NCBI GenBank assembly: GCA_004124475.1
Contig: SCKK01000001.1
Coordinates: forward strand, 159,616 to 223,615
Direction of reading: 5' to 3'
DNA from: Fidelibacterota bacterium
Lineage (GTDB): Bacteria; Fidelibacterota; Marinisomatia; Marinisomatales; SCKK01
Length of the DNA stretch: 64,000 nt
Part shown: in pieces, positions 18,759 to 27,647 of the stretch
How the letters are laid out: each line of letters begins with the position of its first letter
Position numbering within the stretch: position 1 is the stretch's first letter
Position numbers and translations under genes: made by a program
Notes under the pieces: model-generated
What the model was told of the DNA's origin: nothing
The model's input: only the letters and a program-made list of their open reading frames with translations
The model's database searches: none

Positions 18759-19958
18759 ATGAAATTATTCGAAAAATTTGGATTAAGCAATAGACTACAA
18801 TTAGCTATCAAAAAGTTAGGATTTAAGGAGCCAACTCAAATTCAAGAAAAATCCATCTCCCTTATTTTAGCTGGTAAGGATGTGATATGTGAATCTGCAA
18901 CTGGTTCTGGTAAAACTTTAGCTTTTGGTTGTGGGATCGCTGAAAAAGTAAATCCTAACCACGGTTTACAAGCATTAGTTCTTACACCAACCAGAGAACT
19001 TGCAGAACAGGTAAAAAGAGCATTAATACAAATTTCATATAATAAGAATTTGGAGATTATTTCAATTTATGGCGGAGTATCTATAAATCCGCAAATTTAT
19101 GGTTTAACAAAAGCTAATGTTGTAGTTGCTACTCCTGGTAGATTATTAGATCATATTCAAAGAAGAACTATAAATACTTCAAAAATTAAATTTTTAGTTT
19201 TAGATGAAGCTGATAGGATGTTTGATATGGGTTTCATGGATGATATAAAAAAGATTATCCGAACTTGTCCAACTAAAAGACAAACATTACTTTTCTCTGC
19301 AACAATTTTACCACACGTAAAAAAATTAGCTAATCAGTATATGAAAAATCCAATTTATGTTTCAGCCAACAAATTAGTTGATCCAAGGAAGCTTAAACAA
19401 GTTTACTACGATATTCCACAAAATCTTAAGTTATCCCTACTCTTACATCTATTAAAACACGAAAAATCTGGATTGGTTATGGTCTTTTGCAATTCTAGAA
19501 AAACCACTGATATTATCTTTAAGAATCTTAAAGCAAATAAAATAGATGCAGTTGCTATTCATGGCGGATTTTCACAAAATATGCGAACAAGAAATATTAA
19601 TTTATTTAACAAAGGTAAGGTGTGGGTTTTAGTATGCACCGATGTTGCATCTAGGGGTCTTCACATTGATAATGTTTCGCACATTTATAACTACGATATA
19701 CCAAGAGATCCAAATGATTATGTTCATAGAATTGGAAGGACCGCCAGAGCAGGAGAAGACGGAAAAGTAATCAATTTATTGTGTAACTATGACTACAAAA
19801 ATTTCTCTATGGTGTTAGCAGAGTATAGGTCATCATTCTCAATTGAAAAGATAAAGTCGCCTTATTTAAAAAAAGTCAAATTTCTTGATATTATTGATAG
19901 AAGAAAACCATTTAGAAGAAAACCATTAAAAAGAAAAACGATCTGTCGAACAAATTAA
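18759..19958 (+). CDS. DEAD-box RNA helicase, RhlE-like
   Basis: This 399-residue protein has all core motifs: Q motif (FKEPTQIQEKSI), I (SATGSGKT), Ia (PTREL), II (DEAD), III (FSAT), V (CTDVASRGLHI) and VI (HRIGRTARAG). It has a short basic tail of RRKPFRRKPLKRK. Such proteins unwind RNA in ribosome assembly and mRNA decay. Base composition is much more AT-rich than the flanks. The gene lies between two halves of a cytochrome gene, which marks it as an insertion from elsewhere. The ATG at 18759 is the family start. Confidence 0.93.
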   Translation: MKLFEKFGLSNRLQLAIKKLGFKEPTQIQEKSISLILAGKDVICESATGSGKTLAFGCGIAEKVNPNHGLQALVLTPTRELAEQVKRALIQISYNKNLEIISIYGGVSINPQIYGLTKANVVVATPGRLLDHIQRRTINTSKIKFLVLDEADRMFDMGFMDDIKKIIRTCPTKRQTLLFSATILPHVKKLANQYMKNPIYVSANKLVDPRKLKQVYYDIPQNLKLSLLLHLLKHEKSGLVMVFCNSRKTTDIIFKNLKANKIDAVAIHGGFSQNMRTRNINLFNKGKVWVLVCTDVASRGLHIDNVSHIYNYDIPRDPNDYVHRIGRTARAGEDGKVINLLCNYDYKNFSMVLAEYRSSFSIEKIKSPYLKKVKFLDIIDRRKPFRRKPLKRKTICRTN

Positions 19959-20068
19959 AGTCATAGAGTCCGTAAAATTAGCCTCAGGTATATCTCCTAT
20001 CTCGGATTTCGACTTGGGTACTGCAAAAATATTTGCTGCAGGAAACCTGCACCCAATGACACGAATTA

Positions 20069-20239
20069 ATGGAGATTGAGAGTCACAAAGGCGATTCGGA
20101 AGAAGGGTGGCGGAGTACCGTTACCAGAATGGTGGAAGTTACCGGTTTATTCGAGGAGGCTGATATCCTTGAAAAAATCATTCTACATCTGGCAAAAACG
20201 AAACCGCTTCAGCTGTTTATCACATCGGAAAAGAGTTGA
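20069..20239 (+). pseudogene. Detached cytochrome c C-terminal piece
   Basis: A 56-residue frame contains EEGWRSTVTRMVEVTGLFEE then ADILEKIILHLAKTKP. This matches the end of monohaem cytochrome c domains (the W-x3-V-x-RM motif and last helix) fused behind cytochrome b-like membrane domains. The CXXCH part is missing. It is most simply the tail of the gene starting at 17995, cut off by the segment carrying the helicase. Confidence 0.5.
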
Positions 20240-20306
20240 TAGATGACATCCATTCGAGGAGAGATCCGGTTAAATTATTAATTCGAACTATTATAATAGG
20301 GCGAAA

Positions 20307-21356
20307 ATGAGTCACACAACATTAAAACTTTTTATCGTAATTCTGTTATTTGTTTGGAGCTGTACTGATCTGGGTGAACCACCGGAACCAACCTTGTCAT
20401 TCACAGTAAACCAGAACCAGATCAACTTTGGCACAGTAAGAATAGTAAATACAAAAACGGATTCGGTATATATTGCAAGTGATGGTACACACTCAGTTTC
20501 GTTATCCCTGACCTTAATTACAGGAAGTTCCGTATTTAAAATTTTAAGTTCTACTTCCCTATCGATTGAACCGGAAGACATTTCAATTGTAGTGGTATCC
20601 TATTCACCGGGAGATGATACCACCAGTATTACTCATTCGGATACATTACGTATAAGCAATAACGACGATGTTAATCAGGTTGCCTTGGTTTCTCTTTCAG
20701 GGATGTGGTCTACAATTCCAATTCCTGATATTAGTGTTTCATTATCCGCTGTTGATTTTGGCGTAATATCTTTGGGCGATTCTACGGATGAAACTATCAC
20801 TTTTTCAAATCAGGGAGATACAACACTGATTGTGTCAGACTTTTCTATAGGAGGTAAAGATCCAAATGACTTTTCATTCTTTCCTCAAATAGATACCCTT
20901 TATTTAGAAACTGGTGACGACACAACCATAACTCTCCAATTCAAACCTATAACCAGTGGAGATAAATCTGCAAAATTAAGTATTCGTAGCAATGATCCTG
21001 ATGCTCAAGAGTTGGATATAGTTCTGTCAGGATTAGCGGGGTATACGTATTCAACTCACGTGGCACCGATAATAGGATCTACAGGCTCCGCGGGTTGTCT
21101 GTCCTCCTGCCATACCTTCGTCACTTCAAGTGGGTGGACATATGATGCGATTGTGAATGTCCAATCCTCTACTGGGAATGGGAAAAATTATATAACCCCT
21201 GGTGATACTTTAAACAGTTACTTATATCTAAAGATCATAGGGGATGCTTCAATCTCCGGATCAAAGATGCCCGCAGATAACCCGTCATATTTTGATAACA
21301 ATACTGATCAACTTAATATTATCCGCGAGTGGATCATACAAGGAGCAATAGAATGA
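20307..21356 (+). CDS. ASH-domain lipoprotein with a C-terminal haem c site
   Basis: This 349-residue protein has a lipoprotein signal (LLFVWSC, cysteine near residue 19). Two ASH/choice-of-anchor D immunoglobulin-like repeats follow (ISVSLSAVDFGVISLGDST, then FKPITSGDKSAKLSIRSNDP). The C-terminal segment has one CXXCH (GCLSSCHTF near 267) and a later methionine in SGSKMPADNP that could be the axial ligand. It probably sits on the outer membrane as a c-type cytochrome. Its stop overlaps the start of the cytochrome-porin gene as ATGA, so the two are likely partners. Confidence 0.8.
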   Translation: MSHTTLKLFIVILLFVWSCTDLGEPPEPTLSFTVNQNQINFGTVRIVNTKTDSVYIASDGTHSVSLSLTLITGSSVFKILSSTSLSIEPEDISIVVVSYSPGDDTTSITHSDTLRISNNDDVNQVALVSLSGMWSTIPIPDISVSLSAVDFGVISLGDSTDETITFSNQGDTTLIVSDFSIGGKDPNDFSFFPQIDTLYLETGDDTTITLQFKPITSGDKSAKLSIRSNDPDAQELDIVLSGLAGYTYSTHVAPIIGSTGSAGCLSSCHTFVTSSGWTYDAIVNVQSSTGNGKNYITPGDTLNSYLYLKIIGDASISGSKMPADNPSYFDNNTDQLNIIREWIIQGAIE

Positions 21357-22486
21357 ATAAATTGACATTAAAAATTATAACTTTGGTTTTTCCCCTTTTA
21401 TTAATTGTGAATAATGTTAATGGTATTCCACGTTTTGCTGTCAAATCCGGAGCCAGCTGCAGCACGTGTCACATCAACCCCACAGGGGCCGGAATGCGGA
21501 ATGATTACGGCGTTACGATCTTCTCGATGGATGAGCTGCCGATGGAACGAGGAATGAAGTACACCGATGATAAGTACACGGGGAGGATAGGAGATCATCT
21601 TCAGTTTGGAGCCGATTTTCGCTTTCAAATGTTAAGTTACGCAGAGGGAGATACAATTCGAAAAACTGCATTTTTTCCCATGCAGGGCGCCGTCTATGGA
21701 CATTTAACCGTCAGTAACGCAATTGAGGTTTATTATAAACACGACCTGGTCCGGGGAGCTCCGCAGTTCTGGACTTTATTAAAAATATTACCCAATAATG
21801 GGTATCTACGGTTTGGCAGAGAAATCCCAAATTATGGATTTCAATTAGATGATCACACGTCGATGGTCCGAGGCGGAAATATCAGAAGAAAACATGGCTT
21901 AACCAAGGAAGGGATGGCTTTTTCCCCTTTAGAACCCTTCCCCGGAATGGTGGAAGTGGGGATGAATTTTTCAGACATCTTCATTACTCTGAGCATAGCG
22001 AATGGATATGTCTTAGGCTCGGATGAAGGATATGGGTTCAGTGAGGGTTTTAATGATAAGACGATGACAGGACGGCTGGAATATTCAAAGGTAGTTGGCA
22101 GTATCAATATGATAGGAGGAGCCTCTATTATGAAAGAACAGGACTTTTTAATGAGAGGGATATATGGTGGTGTCAATTGGGGTAAACTTACCTGGCTGGG
22201 GGAATTGGATATAGCAGACAATTGGGTTGAAACCAATTCATCACTGGCAAGTTATAGTGAATTCATTGTGGAACCGATTCAGGGAGTTAATTTATTAGTA
22301 AAGTTTGACTTTTTTGATGAAGATATTCATAAACTTGATAACGCTATAACACGCGTAACCGGAGGGCTAGAACTGTTTCCGTATAGTTTTCTGGAGATAA
22401 AGGTTCAAGCCCGATTTACACAGATCGCAGGAGCAAATGATCAACCGGATCCTGAATTTTTAATTCAATTGCACACTTGGTTTTAA
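21353..22486 (+). CDS. Outer-membrane porin-cytochrome c fusion
   Basis: Start at ATG 21353, with AGGAG seven bases upstream; the ATG overlaps the preceding stop. A signal peptide (LTLKIITLVFPLLLIVNNVNG) is followed by a haem c motif CSTCHINPTGAGMRNDYG and then about 320 residues of alternating amphipathic strands ending in an aromatic residue (QLHTWF), typical of a beta-barrel. The layout recalls porin-cytochrome proteins that move electrons across the outer membrane in metal- and nitrogen-cycling bacteria. The electron donor or acceptor is unknown. Confidence 0.8.
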   Translation: MNKLTLKIITLVFPLLLIVNNVNGIPRFAVKSGASCSTCHINPTGAGMRNDYGVTIFSMDELPMERGMKYTDDKYTGRIGDHLQFGADFRFQMLSYAEGDTIRKTAFFPMQGAVYGHLTVSNAIEVYYKHDLVRGAPQFWTLLKILPNNGYLRFGREIPNYGFQLDDHTSMVRGGNIRRKHGLTKEGMAFSPLEPFPGMVEVGMNFSDIFITLSIANGYVLGSDEGYGFSEGFNDKTMTGRLEYSKVVGSINMIGGASIMKEQDFLMRGIYGGVNWGKLTWLGELDIADNWVETNSSLASYSEFIVEPIQGVNLLVKFDFFDEDIHKLDNAITRVTGGLELFPYSFLEIKVQARFTQIAGANDQPDPEFLIQLHTWF

Positions 22487-22499
22487 ATAAGGAGGAATT

Positions 22500-22883
22500 G
22501 TGAAAAAACGAACAATAATTGTTGTGGCAATTACAATGAGTCTTGCATTGAGTGACTTGATAGGGCAGGAGCTGAAAAATGTTCAAGTACTACCCTATAA
22601 AACGAAAAAAGAAATCTTCCCATTTATGAAGAATATCGTGGCAAAATCTCTAGGTGTGAAATGTAAATTTTGCCACAATATCAAGGACTATTCGATAGAT
22701 GAGAACCCGCATAAGTTGGTCGCGCGTGAAATGATGAGTATGGTGAATAGCATTAATGTAAGGATGGAATCCATCCAGGAAATTGCGCAGAATGCAGGAA
22801 TGAAGCATTGGGACGAAGCACCGGTAATAGAATGTTGGGTCTGCCATAGAGGGATAACAAAACCGGAATTTAAGCGACCGTGA
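22500..22883 (+). CDS. Periplasmic dihaem c-type cytochrome
   Basis: This 127-residue protein starts with a signal peptide, has two haem c motifs (CKFCH near residue 58, CWVCH near 117) and resembles the cytochrome subunit of photosynthetic reaction centres (PRC-C family), which in many non-phototrophs is a general electron carrier. GTG start at 22500 with a strong AAGGAGG. It lies 13 bases behind the porin-cytochrome gene, so the three haem proteins probably form one operon. Confidence 0.85.
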   Translation: MKKRTIIVVAITMSLALSDLIGQELKNVQVLPYKTKKEIFPFMKNIVAKSLGVKCKFCHNIKDYSIDENPHKLVAREMMSMVNSINVRMESIQEIAQNAGMKHWDEAPVIECWVCHRGITKPEFKRP

Positions 22884-23494
22884 TCAGTCTTTATATGTTG
22901 TGAACTATATATATCGTATCGATAATCCTCTAACAGGATCCCGACGAGTCAACAATTTTTTCGCCATAGAAAGTTGGATTTAAATGGGTAAAAATTACAC
23001 AATTGTTGAAGACCTCTCCTTAAAAAATAATCCATTAATCTATGGTGCTTCAAATCCTTATGACATCATTGGTAATAGTCAAAACAGAGAAACGGAATTA
23101 AAGGGAAAGAAGGGTACTAAATTTGACCCCGTTAGGGCCGATTGTGCTGTATCCTGGGTTTTTTTCATATTATTCTCCTTCGGGGAATTAGTGTAAGAGT
23201 TTTGTGCATTGATTTAGATGGACTTATTATGAATCGACATATCGAATTATCAAAAAACCCCGAAGGGGTTGAACGAGAAACAGAGATGAGGTTCGATATG
23301 AGTAAAAATTTTGGGATGGACCATTTCGGGAATGACACCCCCATCGTAGGTATGAATCAGAATTAATGTATCATCGACGGAAAGATAACTATAAGTTTAT
23401 ACGGTTCACGATAATGCTCTTTTTTATACAACTCGCTATTTACAACACAATGTTTCCGGTAAAAAAAGTATAGAAAATTCCTCTTAATATTCAA
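22884..23494. other. Intergenic stretch with a small hairpin
   Basis: No supported gene. AACCCC-GAA-GGGGTT at 23256-23270 is a perfect stem preceded by six A on the plus strand, so it would read as a terminator only on the minus strand. The 70-codon frame at 22984 has no family signal. Confidence 0.4.
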
Positions 23495-23614
23495 TTGTCT
23501 TTACTAAGGGATTTATTCAGCGGATTTAAATTAGAATTTAAGATATTATTTATTCTTATCTTGGTCCTCATTCTTGGATTTGGGGCGTATGTGATATATT
23601 TCAGTCCAGGCTGA
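23495..23614 (+). other. Out-of-frame N-terminal membrane helix of the cyclase
   Basis: From TTG 23495 the frame reads SLLRDLFSGFKLEFKILFI then LILVLILGFGAYVIYFS and ends in TGA at 23612. This is exactly the first membrane helix expected for the downstream sensor cyclase, but in a different frame from the rest. One inserted base (or two deleted) near 23600-23607 would explain it. Confidence 0.6.
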
Positions 23615-23690
23615 ATCAAAAGCTCTTATTGAACAACATCGTCAAAAGTCACATTTATTTGCAAAGACGTTAAATACGGACATTAGAAAT

Positions 23691-24905
23691 GTGATGTTGG
23701 CAGGCCGCGCAAGTTATGTACGCTCGTTGATTAATGAGAGTAGGGAGAAATTCAGAGAGATCGGACGGATGGAGATTTATAACAATCAGTCGATAGAAAT
23801 ATTTTCTGAAAGAGGTAAATTTATAACCCGAGTCACTGATGATTCACTAATAACATCGCTGGTTTTTGATAGGCTCTATCCAGCTCATCAACCCCAACAC
23901 TATGTTCTCTTAAAAATTGGGTTGGAATGTCAGGGCTGTCACGAACCGAAAGATAAGGGTGATCCGGCGTATAATTTATACAAAGACAGGTGGAAGATCC
24001 GTTGTGTCGTAAAGGTTTCTACATCGATGGATCCTGTTTTGACAGAAATTCGGCGAAATCTGTTTGCTTCCGTTGGCATCGGATTATTTACAGTCGTACT
24101 CATGTGGATTGTGTTGAGAATATTTATGAAGTTAGTCGTAATAAGTCCACTAAACATAATTGGTCAGACAGCTTATGAGGTGGGAAAGGGGAATCTCTCA
24201 ATTTCCGCTAACGTAAAATCAAAAGATGAGATTGGTATTCTTGCCCAGCAAATCAATTCAATGATTAAGGGACTTAGAGAACGGTTACAATTCACAAAAT
24301 TTGTTTCAGGGGAGACAGTCTCTGCTGTAGAAAGGGCAGATTTATCCGGTGTTGTTTTAGGTGGAGAACGAAGTGAAGCGACGGTATTGTTTTCGGATAT
24401 TAGAGGATTCACATCTTTTTCTGAAAAAGTTGAGCCTGAAATAGTTATTAAAATGTTGAACACATTCTTAAACATTCAAGCTGAAGTTGTCAAGGAACAT
24501 TATGGAGATATCGATAAATTTATCGGGGATGAATTGATGGCGGTTTTTAAAGGAGAGAGTATGGTGGAAAATGCTATCGAATGTGGAATTGCCATGCAGA
24601 CTAAAGTGAGGGAATTAAATAAGGATTACTCAAAAGAAATTGCTATTGGGATCGGAATAAATGCCGGACCGATGGTAATGGGTGCCATGGGCAGTAAGGA
24701 TAGAATGGATTATACGGTAATAGGTGATAATGTGAATCTCGGAGCCCGGTTGTACAGTGCTGCCGGAAAGGGTGAGATTATTATTTCTCAAAGGGCACTT
24801 AAGTATTTGACGAACGATAGTTCATTCGCGATCCGTGAGTTGGAACCTATTAGGGTAAAAGGAAAAGAAGCCCCCATACAAATCTTCCGGATACTGTACG
24901 AATAA
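23691..24905 (+). CDS. Haem-c-bearing sensor class III adenylate/guanylate cyclase
   Basis: The in-frame part (404 residues from a GTG) has four regions. The first is a periplasmic sensor with a haem c motif (LECQGCHEPKDKG). Then come a membrane helix (SVGIGLFTVVLMWIVLRIF), a HAMP domain (VISPLNIIG...EIGILAQQINSM) and a class III cyclase catalytic domain (ATVLFSDIRGFTSFSE, FIGDELMAVF, DYTVIGDNVNLGARL). It would make cAMP or cGMP in response to a redox or ligand change at the haem. Coding similarity starts upstream, near 23604 (QAESKALIEQHRQ), but the first membrane helix is in another frame. As assembled the gene is frameshifted. The neighbours are multihaem electron-transfer genes. Confidence 0.8.
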   Translation: MMLAGRASYVRSLINESREKFREIGRMEIYNNQSIEIFSERGKFITRVTDDSLITSLVFDRLYPAHQPQHYVLLKIGLECQGCHEPKDKGDPAYNLYKDRWKIRCVVKVSTSMDPVLTEIRRNLFASVGIGLFTVVLMWIVLRIFMKLVVISPLNIIGQTAYEVGKGNLSISANVKSKDEIGILAQQINSMIKGLRERLQFTKFVSGETVSAVERADLSGVVLGGERSEATVLFSDIRGFTSFSEKVEPEIVIKMLNTFLNIQAEVVKEHYGDIDKFIGDELMAVFKGESMVENAIECGIAMQTKVRELNKDYSKEIAIGIGINAGPMVMGAMGSKDRMDYTVIGDNVNLGARLYSAAGKGEIIISQRALKYLTNDSSFAIRELEPIRVKGKEAPIQIFRILYE

Positions 24906-25021
24906 AGCGCCGCGGGGGACTTTACGATTTGCAAAAAGTATCCATCCATGGTATATTGAAATTTAATTCATCTATGGAGTATGATGTTTAAAATACAAAA
25001 AAGGATGCTGGAGGATTTTAC

Positions 25022-25657
25022 GTGGTAGTATACCTTGTTTCTACCCGCTTACCGACCAGATTTGGGGACTTTAAGATCTACGCTTACAAAGACGAGGAAG
25101 AGAAACAAGCGGAACCACACCTTGCCCTGGTAAAGGGAACCCTGAAAAATAAATCTTCCGTTTTGGTGCGAATACATTCGGAATGTCTGACGGGAGATGT
25201 GTTTTGGTCCATGAGATGCGACTGCGGTGAACAACTGTCAACCGCTCTGCAAGCCATCGAACAGGAAAACTGTGGGGTTCTTATCTATCTCAGGCAGGAG
25301 GGGAGGGGAATTGGGCTGATCAATAAACTCCAAGCTTATGAACTGCAGGATCAGGGACTGGACACGGTAGATGCAAATTTGGTATTGGGTTTTGGACCGG
25401 ATCACCGCCACTACAAAGCCGCTATAGAAATATTAAAAGATCTTGGGGTGCTTTCCGTCAGGTTGCTCACAAACAATCCGGGAAAAGTGTCTGATTTTGA
25501 TGGGTCGGGTATTAGAATTATAGAACGGGTACCTATTCAGGTTCATCCGAACCATGAGAATATGAAGTATCTTCGTACCAAACGAGAAAGGCTTGGTCAC
25601 TTTATAGATTTATACGGTTTGAGCAGAACTAAAGAACCTTTTACTTCTGAGCAATAG
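25022..25657 (+). CDS. ribA: GTP cyclohydrolase II
   Basis: This 211-residue enzyme opens GTP to 2,5-diamino-6-ribosylamino-pyrimidinone 5'-phosphate, formate and pyrophosphate. The zinc and substrate motifs are complete: VRIHSECLTGDVF, SMRCDCGEQL, LRQEGRGIGL and LLTNNPGKV. It starts at GTG 25022 and lacks the DHBP synthase domain of the usual RibBA fusion. I see no FMN riboswitch upstream. The next genes are not lumazine or riboflavin synthase, so its product probably feeds another pathway here. Confidence 0.93.
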   Translation: MVVYLVSTRLPTRFGDFKIYAYKDEEEKQAEPHLALVKGTLKNKSSVLVRIHSECLTGDVFWSMRCDCGEQLSTALQAIEQENCGVLIYLRQEGRGIGLINKLQAYELQDQGLDTVDANLVLGFGPDHRHYKAAIEILKDLGVLSVRLLTNNPGKVSDFDGSGIRIIERVPIQVHPNHENMKYLRTKRERLGHFIDLYGLSRTKEPFTSEQ

Positions 25658-25686
25658 AACTCCAATTAAATTACTTCAGATCAGAC

Positions 25687-26655
25687 ATGGTTTCTAAGCT
25701 GGAAAATAGTTGTTGGAATGCTTTGCTCCTTCTCAAAAAACAATTAAGGCTGTGGGAAGAACCTGTTAGGTTTTGTTTTATTCAGTTTGGGGCAAAAGAG
25801 CAAATTAGGATCAATTCCCACCTCGAACCTGCTTCTGATTGTATAACAGCTTTACTTGTACTAGATAAAACGTGGTCTGGGAATAACTACGATATTCCAT
25901 TTTTTGCATTTAACGGAATAATCGAGTTGGAGGAACATCAAGCAGATAGCATTCCTGAAGATATCCGTAGCTGGATTAAACTTTATGCTCCCTATTGTTT
26001 CCTGTCTGTCATTTCCAAAGAGATGGGAAGAACAATTGTAGTCAGTCATTTTGCTCAAACTTTGGATGGGAGAATTGCAACGGTGACGGGTGACTCGAAA
26101 TGGATTGGAAATAAGTCAAACCGAATTCATGCCCATCGAATGAGGGCATTATCTGATGGCGTTCTTATTGGTACAGGTACGATGAAGAGAGATAATCCAA
26201 AACTTACGGTTCGACATGTCGATGGACCGACCCCAATAAGGATTATTTTGGGATCGTCATCATGTAATTTAAATTCACTATTAGATGCAAGTTATTCTCC
26301 CATTTGGATATTGACAGATTCTAATTTTGAATCAAATAAAGGTGTAGAAGTAATCGAGTTCAAATCGGAAAACGGTTATATTCCCACCCTTGAAATCATA
26401 AAACATTTACATGATCGGGACATTAAATCTGTCTATATAGAAGGAGGAACAATGACCACATCCCAATTTCTTCGGGAAAATAATATTGATATATTGCAGT
26501 TACATTTTTCACCAATGATTCTTGGATCCGGATATCAGTCATTTATACTTCCTGAAGTAAAGAAGATATCTGATTCGGTTCATTTTAAAAGTCAAACATT
26601 CATTGATGTTGGTGATAGCATTATGTTTGTAGGTGAAGTTGAAAAGCAGGTATGA
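25687..26655 (+). CDS. RibD C-terminal-type pyrimidine reductase with an N-terminal extension
   Basis: This 322-residue protein has a RibD reductase (dihydrofolate-reductase-like) domain from about 115: VVSHFAQTLDGRIAT, SDGVLIGTGTMKRDNPKLT, VYIEGGTMTTSQFL and LHFSPMILGSG. In riboflavin synthesis this domain reduces the ribosyl side chain with NADPH. The deaminase domain of full RibD is missing; the 110-residue N-terminal part is unfamiliar. It starts 30 bases after ribA and overlaps the next gene by 4 bases. It likely acts on the RibA product or a derivative. Confidence 0.85.
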   Translation: MVSKLENSCWNALLLLKKQLRLWEEPVRFCFIQFGAKEQIRINSHLEPASDCITALLVLDKTWSGNNYDIPFFAFNGIIELEEHQADSIPEDIRSWIKLYAPYCFLSVISKEMGRTIVVSHFAQTLDGRIATVTGDSKWIGNKSNRIHAHRMRALSDGVLIGTGTMKRDNPKLTVRHVDGPTPIRIILGSSSCNLNSLLDASYSPIWILTDSNFESNKGVEVIEFKSENGYIPTLEIIKHLHDRDIKSVYIEGGTMTTSQFLRENNIDILQLHFSPMILGSGYQSFILPEVKKISDSVHFKSQTFIDVGDSIMFVGEVEKQV

Positions 26656-27632
26656 AAAAACCCGTTTCTAAAGCACACGCATTTTGGATAACAAAAGTTG
26701 GACAGGGTTCCATTAAAACAGAAAACTTAGAATCCGCAAGCACTGGCTGGTGTGAAGTTGAAACACTATTTTCCGCCATCAGTCCAGGGACAGAAAAACT
26801 AATTTTTCGGGGTCATGTTCCAGAAACCGTTTATAAGGAGATGAGATGTCCGTATATGGGTGGAACCTTCCCAGCGCCTGTAAAATATGGTTACTCTTTG
26901 GTGGGGAGAGTAACAGAAGGACCCACAAAATTATTAGACAGGATTGTGCACATTCTTCACCCTCATCAGGATATGTGTGTCGTAAGGATGGGAGACATTT
27001 ATATTGTACCTGATGATGTGCCACCGTCACGGGCAACACTGGCAAGCAATATGGAAACAGCCGTGAATGCAATCTGGGATTCTCAGATAACCGATGAGGA
27101 AAAAGCACTTGTGGTAGGTTTTGGCATTATTGGCTCCCTTGTAGCGAGAGTACTCATTGACATGGTTAAGGTTGCGGTTGATGTGTTGGATACGGATCCC
27201 GTCAAAGTGAGGCTTGCAGAGGAGATTGGATTTTCAACGATCCTGACTGAAGATGCGTTAGGTCAATATGACGTAACCTTCCATGCAAGTGGAACCGGAT
27301 TGGGTCTCCAGACTGCCATTGATTCCTTGAGATTTGAAGGTCGTGTGATAGAATTAAGCTGGTATGGCGACCAGCCCGTCACCCTTCAATTGGGGGGTTC
27401 ATTTCATAGCCAGCGAAAACGAATCATCAGCTCCCAGGTTTCCTATCTACCAAAACATCTTAGATCAGAGTGGAATCAGGAAAAAAGAAAGGATCTGGTA
27501 TTCTCCCTACTAAAGAAGGAGTTGTATGATTTGCACATTACCCATTCAACCTCTTTTCATCAATTGCCTGAGGTATTCCAAAAATTAAACAACGATTATA
27601 ACGGTCTGGCATACTTAGTTGAGTACCAGTAA
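26652..27632 (+). CDS. Zinc-less MDR-family dehydrogenase
   Basis: This 326-residue medium-chain dehydrogenase/reductase has a GroES-like N-terminal half and a Rossmann half (ALVVGFGIIGSLVARVLI). The catalytic zinc cysteine of alcohol dehydrogenases is absent: the equivalent loop reads AISPGTEKLIFRG, as in BchC-like members, and the structural four-cysteine lobe is missing too. It is therefore probably an oxidoreductase working by hydride transfer without zinc. It is coupled to the reductase gene by an ATGA overlap, pointing to consecutive steps. Confidence 0.8.
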   Translation: MKKPVSKAHAFWITKVGQGSIKTENLESASTGWCEVETLFSAISPGTEKLIFRGHVPETVYKEMRCPYMGGTFPAPVKYGYSLVGRVTEGPTKLLDRIVHILHPHQDMCVVRMGDIYIVPDDVPPSRATLASNMETAVNAIWDSQITDEEKALVVGFGIIGSLVARVLIDMVKVAVDVLDTDPVKVRLAEEIGFSTILTEDALGQYDVTFHASGTGLGLQTAIDSLRFEGRVIELSWYGDQPVTLQLGGSFHSQRKRIISSQVSYLPKHLRSEWNQEKRKDLVFSLLKKELYDLHITHSTSFHQLPEVFQKLNNDYNGLAYLVEYQ

Positions 27633-27647
27633 AAGGGAGTAAAACAT

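Noticed and set aside
22984..23366. Two short plus-strand frames between the cytochrome and cyclase genes
   Set aside because: No family signal, poor starts, and the region looks intergenic.
25022..26655. ribA and the RibD-type gene as an ordinary riboflavin operon
   Set aside because: The deaminase domain and the ribB, ribE and ribH genes are absent, no FMN riboswitch is visible, and the following genes are glycosyl- and methyltransferases.
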